NCBI GenBank assembly: GCA_005784505.1
Contig: VCAZ01000105.1
Span: 88,501 to 152,500 of the forward strand
Length of the DNA: 64,000 nucleotides
Reading direction: 5' to 3'
DNA from: Bagarius yarrelli
Lineage: Eukaryota; Chordata; Actinopteri; Siluriformes; Sisoridae
Under the pieces are notes generated by a model. That model saw only the letters and a list, made by a program, of their open reading frames with translations. It was not told the DNA's origin and ran no database searches. Below, in pieces: positions 1 to 10,625 of the stretch (its first letter is position 1; the number at the start of each line of letters is the position of its first letter). A program made the translations under genes and the position numbers.

Positions 1-95
1 TATTTGTATATCATAAGTAGAATCTACACTATCATACGTCTGTTTTCCTTCTCATTCCGGGCTCACTGTCACCACCAGACTTTTCCTTCACTGGA

Positions 96-218
96 ACTCA
101 AAGAGAGAAGAGACTCAAAACGCTGTTCCAGCATGACAATGTCCCTGTGTACAAAACCCCTAAGTTACAGTGAGACATGGTGTGTTATGATAAGCATGAA
201 AAAACTTCTCACACCATC
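96..218 (+). repeat. Left arm of a 123-bp inverted repeat (MITE-derived)
   Basis: This arm is repeated almost exactly in reverse complement at 441-563. The only clear difference is the length of an A-run near the inner end. The core with 'gacaatgtccctgtgtac' resembles the dispersed element seen at 45.9 kb and 63.1 kb, so the arms come from a mobile-element fragment. The spacer is 222 bp. Confidence 0.85.
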
Positions 219-440
219 ACCTTTGGGAGGAACTGAGATGCTGACTGCACCACAGACCTCCTTATCTGACGTTAATACTATCGTAGCGGAATAAACACAA
301 ATCTCTTCAAGCTTCAAACTGTAGTGGAAAAGCTTACCAGACGAGTGGAGCTTAGTCTCAGGACCGGTTGTAGCTTTTAGGGGACTCTGAGCATAATTTT
401 TTTTGAGGGCCCCACGGTGCCACCAATATGTCTAATCATA

Positions 441-563
441 ATGGTGTGAGAATTTTTTTTCATGCTTATCATAACACACCATGTCTCACTGTAACTTAGG
501 GGTTTTGTACACAGGGACATTGTCATGCTGGAACAGCGTTTTGAGTCTCTTCTCTCTTTGAGT
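441..563 (-). repeat. Right arm of the 123-bp inverted repeat
   Basis: Reverse complement of 96-218. Translating both arms in matching frames gives the same 36-residue string, which reflects the DNA identity and is not evidence of a protein. The two arms could form a long hairpin or cruciform. Confidence 0.85.
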
Positions 564-567
564 GGGG

Positions 568-749
568 AAAGTGGTGGCTCATGGTTAAGGTGTTGGCTTA
601 CCAACCCGAAGGTTGTGGGTTCGATTCCCAGCTCCGGCAAGCCACCACTGCTGGACCCCTGAGCAAGGCCCTTAACGCTCAGTTGTGTAACAAGGAATAT
701 TGTAAATTGCTCTGGATAAGGGCATCTGCCAAATACTGTAAATGTAATG
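568..749 (+). repeat. tRNA-derived SINE, family A, copy 1
   Basis: The head resembles a tRNA gene and has a perfect Pol III B-box, GGTTCGATTCC, at 618-628. The body carries 'gagcaaggcccttaac' and the tail carries 'ctctggataagggcatctg' followed by 'gtaaatgtaatg'. The same architecture recurs about fifteen times in this window. Confidence 0.85.
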
Positions 750-767
750 TCTGGCCACTTTTCTGGG

Positions 768-935
768 GAAGTGGTGGCTCATGGTTAAGGTGTTGGATTA
801 CCAACCCGAAGGTTGTGGGTTCAATTCCCAGCTCTGGCAAGCCACCACTGTTGGACCCCTGAGCAAGGCCCTTAACCCCCAATTGCTCAAAAGTCACTCT
901 GGACAAGGGCGTCTGCCAAATAATGTAAATGTAAT
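768..935 (+). repeat. tRNA-derived SINE, family A, copy 2
   Basis: Second copy in direct orientation, starting 200 bp after the first. It is very similar throughout, with a B-box changed to GGTTCAATTCC at 818-828. The regular spacing suggests a local tandem duplication or nested insertion rather than two unrelated events. Confidence 0.85.
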
Positions 936-1218
936 CATTGTTAATCCTTCACACACTATAAAACTTATTATCAATCTAATTTGTTGTATCGCTGTTGCTT
1001 AGATCACACCAATGAGTTTACCCTTCTATAGATCCTGAATCCTGTTAGCATATCTCAGGTTTTTTTTCATTTAATATTGCATTTTTTTATAGAATTATGC
1101 CTGTTTACTGACCTAAATAATATTTTAAAAACTGTTATTTCATGTTGTCTTGGAGGCCCCCTGGTGGCCACTGGATCCTTTGCAGCCACTTAGTTTGCCT
1201 ATGTCTTACGTTTTATGC

Positions 1219-1336
1219 TTACATTTACCAGACACTCTTATCCAGAGCAACTTACATTTATCTTATTTATACAACTGGGACTGAAACCTACAATCTTTAG
1301 GTTAGTAGTCCAACACTTTAACCATGACCCACCACT
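1219..1336 (-). repeat. SINE family A fragment
   Basis: Reverse orientation: it starts with 'acatttaccagacactct' (tail) and ends with 'aaccatgacccaccact' (head). The middle 'gagcaaggcc' block is deleted. The flanks 936-1218 and 1337-1590 show nothing else recognisable. Confidence 0.75.
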
Positions 1337-1594
1337 TGCTTAGGTTGCTTATCTGGATTATGGTGTTTAATATCATATTTGTGATGGTCAGGTGTCTGCA
1401 TGTTTTTTTTCATTATCGTGCAGCTTGTTTTTTTTGCTTTAGATGTTCTACACAACATGTTCCATGATTTATTATTTACACATCTACATATACTGTAAAT
1501 ATTATAAAATCAAAGTTGAAATTACATTTTAAAACCAGTACAACAAAAATAAGTGTGCTGTGCCAGACCAATAGTTTTAAAAGAGGACTGGGTC

Positions 1595-2085
1595 TAGAAC
1601 AGGGGTCGGCAACCTGCGGTTCCGGAGCCACATGTGGTTCTTTTATCCCTCAGCTGCGGCTCACTGTGGCTTTGACTTATATGAAGATGAAACAGTCTGC
1701 ATTTAGAGTTCTGTCGATCTTCAGATCCACATCCGGTCGTAAGCAGATCTGCTCCAATATCAACTATATAAAAAAACAGTCATCGCTCATGTGATGTTGC
1801 GACTGAACAGAAAAGAGAACCTGAAATCGGGTTTTAAAACAGTCTACTGGACCACCGGATCACTCTTACCCTATTCTACCAAAAAACACTCTTTTTCGTC
1901 CTCCCACCTGTTGGCATCCTGGTGTCGTAGTGCCACGTAGCTGTTTTGTGCAGAATATCAACAGTTCACAGAACACAACAGTTCACGCCTCACAGACGAC
2001 AGTTAACAATCCTGTGTGAAAATGAAGGTGACGTCTTATAGCCCTGATGTGGAGACACTGTGCGCCGAGATTCAGGAGCAAAAAT
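1595..2085. mobile_element. Degenerate hAT-like transposon fragment
   Basis: The segment opens with 'caggggtcggcaacctgcgg', which resembles the terminal sequence of Charlie/SPIN-type hAT elements. It then runs through AT-poor sequence ending near 'gatgtggagacactgtg'. No usable transposase frame remains. The assignment rests on the recognisable end only. Confidence 0.45.
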
Positions 2086-2102
2086 CACCTTAATTATCTA
2101 AA

Positions 2103-2236
2103 ATGGTAGCTCAGTGGCTAAAGTGTTTCGATTCCCAGCACCACCAAGTTGCCACTGTTGGGCCCCTAAGCAAAGCCCTTAACCCTCACCTGCTCTGTTG
2201 TATGAGGGAGATAAATGTAAGTCTGCCAAATTGTAA
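2103..2236 (+). repeat. SINE family A copy
   Basis: Contains 'ggtagctcagtggctaaa', 'ttcgattcccagcaccacc' and 'gcaaagcccttaaccctca', followed by the 'gtaagtctgcc' tail. It is about 130 bp and somewhat diverged. Confidence 0.75.
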
Positions 2237-2241
2237 AATTG

Positions 2242-2608
2242 TGGCTTAATGATTAGCACTGTTGCCTCACAGCAAAAAGGTCCAGGGTCGATTCCCCTGC
2301 AGGGGTCTTTCTGTGTGGAGTTTTCATGTTCTCCCTGTGTGTGTGTGGGTTTACTCAGGGTTCTCCGGTTTCCTCCCACAGTCCAAAACATGTGTTAGAT
2401 TAATTAGTGATTCTAAATTGCCCATAGGAGTGAGTGTGAGTGTGTGTGTGGCTCTGTGATGGACTGGCAACCTGTCCAGGGTGTCCCCCCTCTCCTGCCT
2501 TTCACCCTTTCAGAGGCGGCTGGGATAGACTCCAGCAGATCCCTGTGACCCCGAATTAGGGAATAAGCGGGCATAGAAGATGGATGGATGGATGGATGGA
2601 TGGATGGA
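2242..2608 (+). repeat. Dispersed repeat family C with GGAT tail
   Basis: Begins 'gcttaatgattagcactgt' and 'tgcctcacagcaaaaagg', passes through 'ttctccggtttcctcccaca' and 'gatggactggcaacctgtc', and ends in a (GGAT)n run at 2580-2608. Related copies lie at 14.33-14.53 kb and 36.47-36.65 kb. This is a widespread teleost interspersed repeat, probably SINE- or LINE-tail derived. Confidence 0.8.
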
Positions 2609-2995
2609 GGGATTTTTAAATGATCCTGTCCTGTCCAAATTGTCAGTAAATCTGATTATCTGGATTTTAGACTTTGTTTCTAGTGTTCAATAATGGGACA
2701 CTTACGAAACAGCAGAAACACAAAACCAACCTTAAACACACCAGCGGCAAAAGTGCTATATGTAAATTTAATTAAAGTAAGGCAAATAAGGGTATATCGT
2801 GTTACAGAAAGCTCTGGAAAGACGCAGGGATTTTTATTACGTTGCTTCACTTTTTTATGTTTCTTTAATTTACATTAATTATTTCTCATTCCGTCGAGTT
2901 AAATAAGTCAAACCAGGACTTTTATTGTCAGTTTAACCACATATACAATCACGAGCACTTCCAGCATGGTGCACATCAGCTTGGTTTTTAGGTAA

Positions 2996-2998
<3 letters not shown>

Positions 2999-3032
<34 letters not shown>

Positions 3033-3360
3033 CAAATATTTATTTATTACTTTAAAGCGGTGACTTTGTACATGATAGTTCCAGATTCTCACTTAATGAT
3101 TTGCATTAACATTTACATTTCAGAACCAAAGAAAAAGGTGTCCTGTTGTTTGTGTTTGTTTGTGTGTGTTTTTTGTGTGGTGTGTTTTTTTTTCCCGGTA
3201 TTTTTGTGTGTGTCTTTTGTGTTTTTTTTGTGTGTTTTTTGTGTGTGTGTTTTTGTGTGTGACTTGTGTGTCTTTTGTTTGTCTTTGTGTGTGTGTTTTT
3301 ATTTGTTTGTGTGTGTCTTTGTGTGTGTTTTGTGTGTGTGTGTGTGTGTTTGTGTAATCT
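2999..3360 (+). repeat. GT-rich simple sequence
   Basis: A (GT)n run at 2999-3028 is followed, after 120 bp of ordinary sequence, by imperfect GT/TTTTGTGTG repeats from about 3150 to 3357. Long open frames here are cysteine/valine/phenylalanine low complexity and are not genes. Confidence 0.9.
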
Positions 3361-3467
3361 TATTTCGGAAATAAAAAATTACCACATTTTAACCCTTTTA
3401 AATGTTATCAAAAACATCAAATAAAAACTTAGCATCAAATATTTTTCATATTTCTTATATAAGTAGT

Positions 3468-3806
3468 ACAGCGATCGCTAATGGGCCCAGCATCTTCAAA
3501 TAGCACACGGATTGCTAAAGGACCTAGCATTTTTATATGCACACGGATTGCTTAAAGGAGCCAGCATCTTTATATAGCACAAGGATCGCTAAAGGATTTA
3601 GTATTTTTAAGTAGCACAAGAATCACTGAAGGACCTAGCATCTTTATGTAGCACAAGCATCGCTAAAGGACCCAGCATCATTTAATAGCACAAGCTTCGC
3701 TAAAGGACTCAGCATATTTAAGTAGCACAAGGATCGATAAAGTACCCAGCATCTTTAGTTAGCTTAAGGATCGCTAAAGTACCCAGCATCTTTTGTTAGC
3801 ACAGGG
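3468..3806 (+). repeat. 37-bp tandem repeat, about 9 copies
   Basis: The unit reads roughly 'agcacaaggatcgctaaagg' followed by 'acctagcatctttatat'. Successive copies differ by a few substitutions and small indels. There are no unique spacers and the units are imperfect, so this is a minisatellite rather than a CRISPR-like array. A (CTAC)n stretch follows at 3838-3890. Confidence 0.85.
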
Positions 3807-3959
3807 TTAGTTGTAAATTTCCCTTTGGGATGAATAGTATCTACCTACCCACCCACCTATCTGCCTACCTGTCTACCTACCTATTTATAAAATGGTAATG
3901 TTTTTAGTATTAGTGGATTTAAATTGGTAGTTGAAAGGATACAGGTACATAGTCGAGTC

Positions 3960-4230
3960 CAGACCAGTCCCCTATAATGCGTTTAACAATAGAGTTTGTG
4001 TTAAAGCGCTTTACAGAATCAAACAGTAAAATAGTTACTATACAAGGACAATATTAACAATAGTAAACACTCACTTAAACACTTAGATTAGTTAAACTGG
4101 TATTTGTAAATTAGATGTCCCCAACTATGCAAGCCAGGTGGTGCAGCGGCAAAGAACCAAAACTCTATCGGTAATAGAATAAAGAAAAAACCTTGGGGGA
4201 AACTACTGTCAGTCAGGGGTCGGGGGCAGT
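3960..4230 (+). repeat. Dispersed repeat family D
   Basis: Contains 'ttaaagcgctttacagaatc', 'tccccaactatgcaagccag' and 'aaccaaaactctatcgg'. Diverged relatives occur at 20.19-20.38 kb and 46.70-46.90 kb. It is non-coding. Confidence 0.7.
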
Positions 4231-5649
4231 TCTCCTATGGCCAGATGAACCAGCAGGTTGTCTCATTACTGCAGGTTCCTGAGGTCCTCACATAGGATCT
4301 GTCTCTGGGGTTCATCATCTCTACGTATCGATCTACTATCTGGGCTGGATATGGGCGGGAACTGGTGCTGACGTTGACCACTTAGGCTAAGAATGGAAGT
4401 CAAGACAATTCTCAAAATAGTTAAGAAAGGAATTAATTCTTATTATTTGTAAGGTACTTTGCTGCAGCATCTGGTAAACAAATATATTTTAGGAGAAAAG
4501 GCTGCTAAAACAATGCTACCAGATTTGCATGTAGATTTACATTTACATTTACATTTCAAAGACACATTTAAGCAAACTGCAGAGTAAGAATACTATCAGT
4601 ATAAACTCTGAAGGGTAGGATGACAAGAAAAGCACTGTTTTAAATTATTGAAGAAGAAGAAGAAGGTCTTCATCTGATAATCTCGGCTAATCTGACAATC
4701 AATAGTCAAATTATCAACAGTCTTACCTTGTACCTCGGAAGCTGCTGAGACCCGTCCATCTCTGAGGGAATATAGTCCAATGCTACGAGTGATAGGAGCG
4801 TTAAGGTAAGTGGGTGCGGGTCTCTAAAATCCTACTGACGTTATAAAAAAATATAGACAATAGGTCGCAGAAGGTGGATATAAGTGAACTGTCTATAAGA
4901 AGACATGGGGTCGAATCTTTGGAGATGGCCAGAAATTTAGTAGCGCTGGAAAAAAAATGAGAATTGCTGAGAAGCTGAATGATGGGTTTGTTAGACAGCG
5001 GTGTGTAAGTGAAGGTCAGGTTGTGTTGGTCAGGTTAAATGTATTCGATTAGATTGGATTTAACTTTATTGTCATTGTGCAAGGTACACTTACTTTATAA
5101 CATTACACTATTTGTACAGGTGCTACATTTTTTAGTACTTTAGTTGTGAGGCTGTTCTTGGTCAGATCTTCTCTGGCCACCACTCACAGGATGAGGTCCC
5201 TCTACTATCTAAATCTTAATTAATCCCACTACCATTATTTATTGTGTACCAAATCAAGCACAATGATGGAAATCTTAAAAAAATATCTTTTCACCCCGTC
5301 AATCTGTGCATGTGTATTCTTTATGACACAGTGTTTAAGGGGGAGCTGTTATGTTTTCGAGTCTTAGGTAAAACAGGACTTGATAGTTGATGTTTCTAAC
5401 AAACAACGATTGGTGTAAAACCTGTAAAATATACTCTCCCTGCTCTCTGATTAATTAATTAAGGATTAATACATGGAATCTAAACAGTATGTAGCGGTTA
5501 AAGAATAAGGTAACAAACAAGAGAAGAATCACAACAATAATAACAATGTTCACAGTGTCTTGAATAAAATAAGGTACAAATAAAAAGGATTTACATCAAA
5601 ATATATAAAAGGTGCCAAAACTTAGTCATCCAGTTTTTATATCGACTCT
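4231..5649. other. Intergenic stretch, little recognised
   Basis: No coding signal. A short run at 5050-5100 ('tttattgtcattgtgcaag') matches the common fish repeat also seen at 14.82 kb. The rest is unassigned AT-rich sequence. Confidence 0.6.
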
Positions 5650-5905
5650 GCATTGATTTCTATTTATAGAATATTTTCTATTCTAAGTTTTACCCACGCT
5701 GCAAAGAAATATAGAGCTGAGTGCCATTAGCATAGCAGTGAAATCTAACACTGTGTTTCTTAATAATATATCCTAAGGGTAGCATGTAAAGTGTGAAAAG
5801 TAACAGTCCCAGTACTGAGCTTTGAGGTACTCCATATTGCAGTTTGTGAGCTATATGATACCTTTTCATTCACTGCTATGAATTAATGAAAAACTTTCAG
5901 AAACC
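5650..5905 (-). pseudogene. L2-like LINE reverse-transcriptase fragment
   Basis: The reverse complement reads GVPQSSVLG, then LYMLPLGYII, then FHCYANGTQLYIS. This is the fish L2-type RT signature (GVPQGSVLGP..FHCYADDTQLYIS). The catalytic YADD is replaced by YANG, so this is a dead fragment of the palm domain. No other part of the LINE is evident nearby. Confidence 0.8.
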
Positions 5906-5984
5906 ACCATCAGTAAACTAAATCTGCCGTGTCATCTGCAGATACCAACTAAAGCTCTATCATGCAAAAAGGAAGCCATATGTG

Positions 5985-6600
5985 AACATAGTCCAGAAGC
6001 GCCATTGTGTCCTGTCGGCCATAGTTAATTTAAAATGTACTGATTCAAAGTGGAAAAGTGTTTCTATGGTCTGACAAATCCAAATTTGACATTCTTGTTG
6101 GAAATCATGGATGCCGTGTCCTCTGAGCTAAAGAAGAGAGACCTTCCAGTGTGTTATCAGTGTTTAGTTCCAAAGGCAACATCTTTGATAGTATGGGTGG
6201 GGACATAAATGAATATGGTTTGGGCAGACTGCATGTTTTGAAGACACTATGAATATTGTACGTGTGTTTTTAGAGTAACATATGCTCCCTTCCAGACGAC
6301 GTCTGTTTTCAGTGAAGACCTTGTTTATTTCAGCAGGACAATGCAAAACCACATACTGCAGCTATTTCAACAGCATAACTTCATAGTAGAAGAGTCCGGG
6401 TGCTGAATTAACCTGTCTGCAGTCCAGATCTTAAGCCTATACAAAACATTTGGGGCATCACTAAACCAAAAATATGTCAAAGACAGCTGTAAACCTGTAA
6501 CAGACAAAAATGAGAATAATTTCATGTGTTTCAAAATGTAGATCATGGAATCTACATCGTCCCAACTTTTCCAGAATTCAGGTTGTAGAACCTTAGAAAG
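5985..6600 (+). pseudogene. Tc1/mariner-type transposase remnant
   Basis: The + strand retains a run resembling WSDKSKFDILVGNHGCRV, then a degraded middle, then the DNA for 'LPSRRRLFS' and 'FQQDNAKPHTAA', and finally 'CSPDLKPIQNIWG'. The order D..D..E of a Tc1/mariner DDE transposase is visible, but frameshifts and a deleted N-terminus make it a pseudogene. It lies 190 bp upstream of the first lectin gene. Confidence 0.75.
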
Positions 6601-6788
6601 GAACCTTTAATACTTAACACTACAAATAAACTGCTGATATCAAGAGGCAAAGAGGGGGAATTTGTGGGTAAAAAGAAGCTCCTCATTTGTACTCTGGTTT
6701 CTGCAATATTTTTTAATATTTTTATACAGTCTTAATGTGTTTATGTTCTTTTATTTTTTGGTTTAAGGAGAGGTATTCAACGACATCA

Positions 6789-8469
6789 ATGATGGAGCAG
6801 CATTTGATCATACTCCTGTTTTTCGCTGGTGAGAGAAGGACGTGTGGCCTAAATCCTTTAATTAATAGTAAAAAAAAACAAAAAACATTAACAATAAAAG
6901 TGTTTGATATTTATGTAATGTTTTAGAAAAAAAAACGAAATGCAATTTTTAAACTATAAATTTAAGTTAGATGAATTTTAGCTATGAGCATAACATAAAA
7001 TTGCATAAAATCTTTGCCAACTTTTCTTTACAGGAATTGTCTCTAGTGTCCTGTCTGAGTACTTTCTGGTCCAGCAGAAAAAAACTTGGACTGATGCTCA
7101 GATTTATTGTCGAGCCGTATACACCGATCTGGCTATCATTAAAAGTAATAATGACGTGATCCGACTTCAGAATGAAGCACAGATTTGGAATTTTAATTCC
7201 AATGCTTGGATTGGACTGTACAGTGATATTAACGGCTGGCACTGGTCTCTTTATGATGAACCATTGGGAAGTCTGAGACCATGGGATGTGGGAGAGCCGA
7301 ACAACTGGCGTGGAATTCAAAGTTGTGGTGCAATAACGTCTTTGGGCTGGTGGGATGTGTTCTGTACACAACTGTACCCCTTCATCTGTTATGATGGTAA
7401 AATCAACATATTATTTACTTACATTACATTTACAGCATTTGGCAGACGTCCTTATCCAGAGTGACGTACATTTATCTCATTTATACAACTAAGCAATTGG
7501 GGCTTGAGGGCCTTGCTCAGTGGCCCAGCAGTGATGGCCACAACCTCTGGGTTAGCAGTCCAACACCTTAACCACTGAACCACCACTTCTCCCCATTTAC
7601 TTGAGAATAAAAAGTGTTTTTTTTTTTTTTGGGGGGTTTTAGGGCAAATTCTTGTTCTGTTTCTTGCTTTAGACAAGAAATACATATTTTGTATGTTTTT
7701 ATTTTTACAGAGACAAAAATTGGCAGCGACCGCTACATGTACATATCCAATAAGGTACAATGGCTTGAAGCTCAGACTTACTGCAGACAGTATTACACAG
7801 ATCTGGCCAGTGCGAGAGATGCTAATGAAAACTCAGTTTTACAGAAGAAAATCTCTGGTCTGACTTGGTTTGGTTTAACTAAAGACCCCTGGAAATGGGT
7901 GGACAATACCAACTTCTCTACTATCAGCTGGATGTCTGGACAGCCTGATAATTCCTTGTGGAATGAAACTTGTGGTTATTTATCTATGGGTCAGGCTGCT
8001 GATGCACAGTGCACAAAACTTATGCCTTTCTTCTGTTACGCGAGTATGTTAAATATTACTAACATTCAGTCACATGTGAACTGTTTTAGTATGTAAGTGT
8101 AATAAATGTTTGCGTGTTCATGTTAGCGTTTGTATGTGTTTACGATTTGTACAGAAACCACAAAACAAATTGTGAGGATGATGATCAAGTCGGATCAGGA
8201 GTTGAACAATCCTGCAGTTAATACTGTTATTTTGGAGCAGGTTGGTGTCCACAAGCCGAGATTTAATCAAGCTTTTTGATCTGAATGTTGTTTTTTCTTA
8301 CTTTAAATGTGTACACATTGTTGAGTAATACATTCAGTAATGTTGCTTTGTTTTCCAGATCAAGCAGAAACTAAAGGAACTCGGAATGAACAATGACATC
8401 ATTTTAAAATGGAGAGTGAAACCCGATGGAGAGATGTTTCACAAGGAGACTAAATCTGGAGATCTCTAA
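6789..8469 (+). CDS. Secreted double C-type lectin domain protein (lectin gene 1)
   Basis: Five coding exons are joined in phase: 6789-6828, 7034-7396, 7711-8043, 8155-8240 and 8359-8469. They give 310 residues, and all introns are GT-AG. Exon 1 encodes a hydrophobic signal peptide (MMEQHLIILLFFA). Exon 2 encodes C-type lectin domain 1 (about residues 23-134) with WIGL, EPN and four canonical cysteines. Exon 3 encodes domain 2 (about 140-245) with WFGL, QPD and four cysteines. Exons 4-5 encode a lysine-rich tail without a membrane segment, so the product is predicted to be secreted. The family resembles fish proteins named macrophage mannose receptor 1-like. EPN is typical of mannose-type and QPD of galactose-type binding. 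The downstream WND calcium motif is WWD in domain 1 and AAD in domain 2, so calcium-dependent binding may be weak. A likely acceptor (ttttggtttaag) 21 bp before the ATG suggests an upstream non-coding exon. An AATAAA lies at 8865-8870. Confidence 0.9.
7421..7590 (-). repeat. SINE family A inside lectin gene 1 intron 2
   Basis: Reverse-orientation SINE: tail 'acagcatttggcagacgtcc' first, then 'gggccttgctcagtggccc', then the head ending 'ccaccacttc'. It begins 25 bp after the exon 2 donor. The paralogous intron in lectin gene 2 lacks it, so it inserted after the duplication. Confidence 0.85.
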
Positions 8470-9110
8470 ATATATAGCTGCGTAATAATATAGAGTTTTA
8501 TTTATTTATTTTCGTTGGGATGTACGAAAATTCGACTAGTAATTCACTGTATTACTGACATATTTTATGATCTATGATTTTGCAAAACTTGTGTAAAAAT
8601 ATTTTAATTGTTTTGAGCATAAACTAACTATTTTGTTTATCATCAGTTAAAAATACATAGACTACGTGATAATACGAATGCAATTATTCCATTCTAATCA
8701 TTTTAGTGACTGATTTTTTTTTTTTTATATAATGTGAATTGTTTGTGTTAAAACACCAGGAAAAATTCACTGTATTTAAGAAAGTTTGGGAAAGGCTGAT
8801 TTCATTAAAGCACGTCTGTTTATGTCAACACCTTTCAGAAATGTTAAGCACACAGTGAGTAACCAATAAATGTTATGGCAGAAATTGGTGAATGAAAGCT
8901 AATACTCAAAATAATAAAAATTAAATATTTAAACTCATACTAACATAAAAAAAATTTGAACAGTGTATTGCATAGAAATTTCATGGAATATTATAATTCT
9001 CTGCCAGGTCCAGTTATACATGACTGTAGTTAGTAAATGTAAATGTCGTTATTTGTCACAAATACTTTTTACAGCATAATAAAATATGTTTCTTCACATA
9101 TCCCATTTTA
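8470..9110 (+). other. 3' UTR and flank of lectin gene 1
   Basis: AT-rich sequence after the stop. The motif 'gggaaaggctgattt' at about 8788-8803 is also present downstream of lectin gene 2 (19.81 kb), so the duplicated block includes the 3' UTR. AATAAA at 8865-8870 is the best polyadenylation signal. Confidence 0.6.
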
Positions 9111-9111
9111 G

Positions 9112-9260
9112 AAAGTTGGGGTAAGAGCACAGGGTCAGCTATGATGCAGCACCCCTGGAGCAGGAAGGGTTAAGGGTCTTTCTCAAGGATCAAACAGTGG
9201 CTGGCTGGCAGTGGTGGTGCCAGGTCTTCCTGGTATTTAGATCAACAACTCAGGCTGACG
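9112..9260 (-). repeat. SINE family B copy
   Basis: Contains 'cagggtcagctatgatgcag', 'agcaggaagggttaagggtc' and 'agatcaacaactcaggctg' in reverse order relative to the 16.1 kb copy. It is a second tRNA-like SINE family, distinct from family A. Confidence 0.75.
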
Positions 9261-9359
9261 TTGGTGGGGGCTTGAGACCAGGTTCTGATTAAAAGCATGA
9301 GCACGATACTAGTGGGAAGTTACTAAAAAAAAGTCCTGAAAATATGGGACTATTATTTT

Positions 9360-10625
9360 CCTATGAACATTTTACAAATAAGTCTGGGGCAGCAATCAGA
9401 CCAATGTAGTCATACCACAGGCCAGACTCGAGAGGCAGGTTTTCCCCACAAGACTTTCTGGCAGCATGAGAACCTAAGGTGGGGAGAAATAAAAGTTTCT
9501 CCCCTCCATGCTCCACTCCAATTTCGCTCCAGATTTTAATTTCCCCACTCCTTGCTACATTTTTTAATCCATGAAAAAATGCTACCTTATGAATGCTCCA
9601 GTGGTCATAAAGGAAGCAGTCAAGAAGGGACACCCTTAAATTTTATTTCCCCAGACACCTTCTTCAGCTCTTCCAGGGAAACGTTAAGGCATTCACAGGC
9701 CAGTCTGGAGACATAGTCCCAGAAACATGTCCTGGAGCTTTCCCAGGGTCTCCTCCCGGTAGATCGAGAGCTTTGCTTTTTCGGCATTACTGGTGTCGTT
9801 GCACAGATCTGTCTGTCCATCCCGCACTCCATTTTTCTTCTGATTTATGAACAAGACCCCAAGATACTTACATTTTTTCACTTGAGGCAGGATCTTTTCT
9901 CCAACCTGCAGTGAGCAAACCCTTTTTTTTTCCAATTGAAAACCATGACCTCGAATTTGGAGGTGCTAATTTTCATCACAGCTGCTTTGCACCCAACTGA
10001 AATCAGCTCCATTGCAGGCTGAAGCCTTGGCCTGATAAAGGACAACATCATCTGCAAAATAGCAGAGATAGAATCCTTTGGGGTCGTTAAACCAGACTCC
10101 CTCTGGCCCTTGGCTACGTCTAGAATTTCTGTCTGTCCATAAAATGATGAACAGAAACAGTAACAAAGGGCAACCCTGCCAAAGTCTGACATGCACCAGG
10201 AACAGGTCTGACTTACTGCTAACCAAACTCCTGCTCCGGACATACAGAAATCAGACAGCCCCTGACCCTATATTCCCAGAGCACCCCCACAGGGTGCCAC
10301 TGGGGACACGGTCAAATGCCTTCTTCAGGTGCACAAAAAACATGTGGACTAGTTGGGAGAACTAGTATTAAATCTCGAGCACCCTAGTAAGGGTATAGAG
10401 CTGGTCCAGGACAAAAAGTCCGAGGTTCGACTATTGGTCTGATTCTCCTTCCCAGCACTCTGGCATAAACTTTTCTGGGGAGGGAGAGGAGTGTAATCCC
10501 TTGTTAAACACTTGTTAAAAAAAGAGGTACCACCACCCCGGTCTGCCAGTCCTGAGGTACTGCCCCAAATTGCCATGCTTTTCTGAAAAAGTGACAACTG
10601 TTTTCCTGTTTTCTTCTCCATTGCC
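9360..10625 (-). pseudogene. Non-LTR retrotransposon reverse-transcriptase remnant
   Basis: On the reverse strand, in order, are a KKAFDRVPSGTLWG-like motif (about 10.33 kb), then LVHVRLWQGCPLLLFLF and CYFADDVVL, then LQVGEKILPQVKKCKYLGVL. These match the finger, palm and thumb blocks of fish APE-type LINE reverse transcriptases (AFDRVP, LRQGCPLSP, FADDVV, KYLG). The catalytic FADD survives, but several frameshifts split the frame, so the copy is inactive. Confidence 0.85.

Noticed and set aside
568..640. Functional tRNA gene
   Set aside because: A B-box is present, but no complete cloverleaf can be folded and the sequence continues into a SINE body and tail.
3003..3374. 123-residue Cys/Val/Phe-rich open frame
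   Set aside because: It is the translation of GT-rich simple sequence, with no homology or gene context.
3468..3806. Regular repeats that could be mistaken for a CRISPR array
   Set aside because: Units are contiguous and imperfect, with no unique spacers, and this is a vertebrate genome. The 34-bp array at 52.0 kb was rejected for the same reason.
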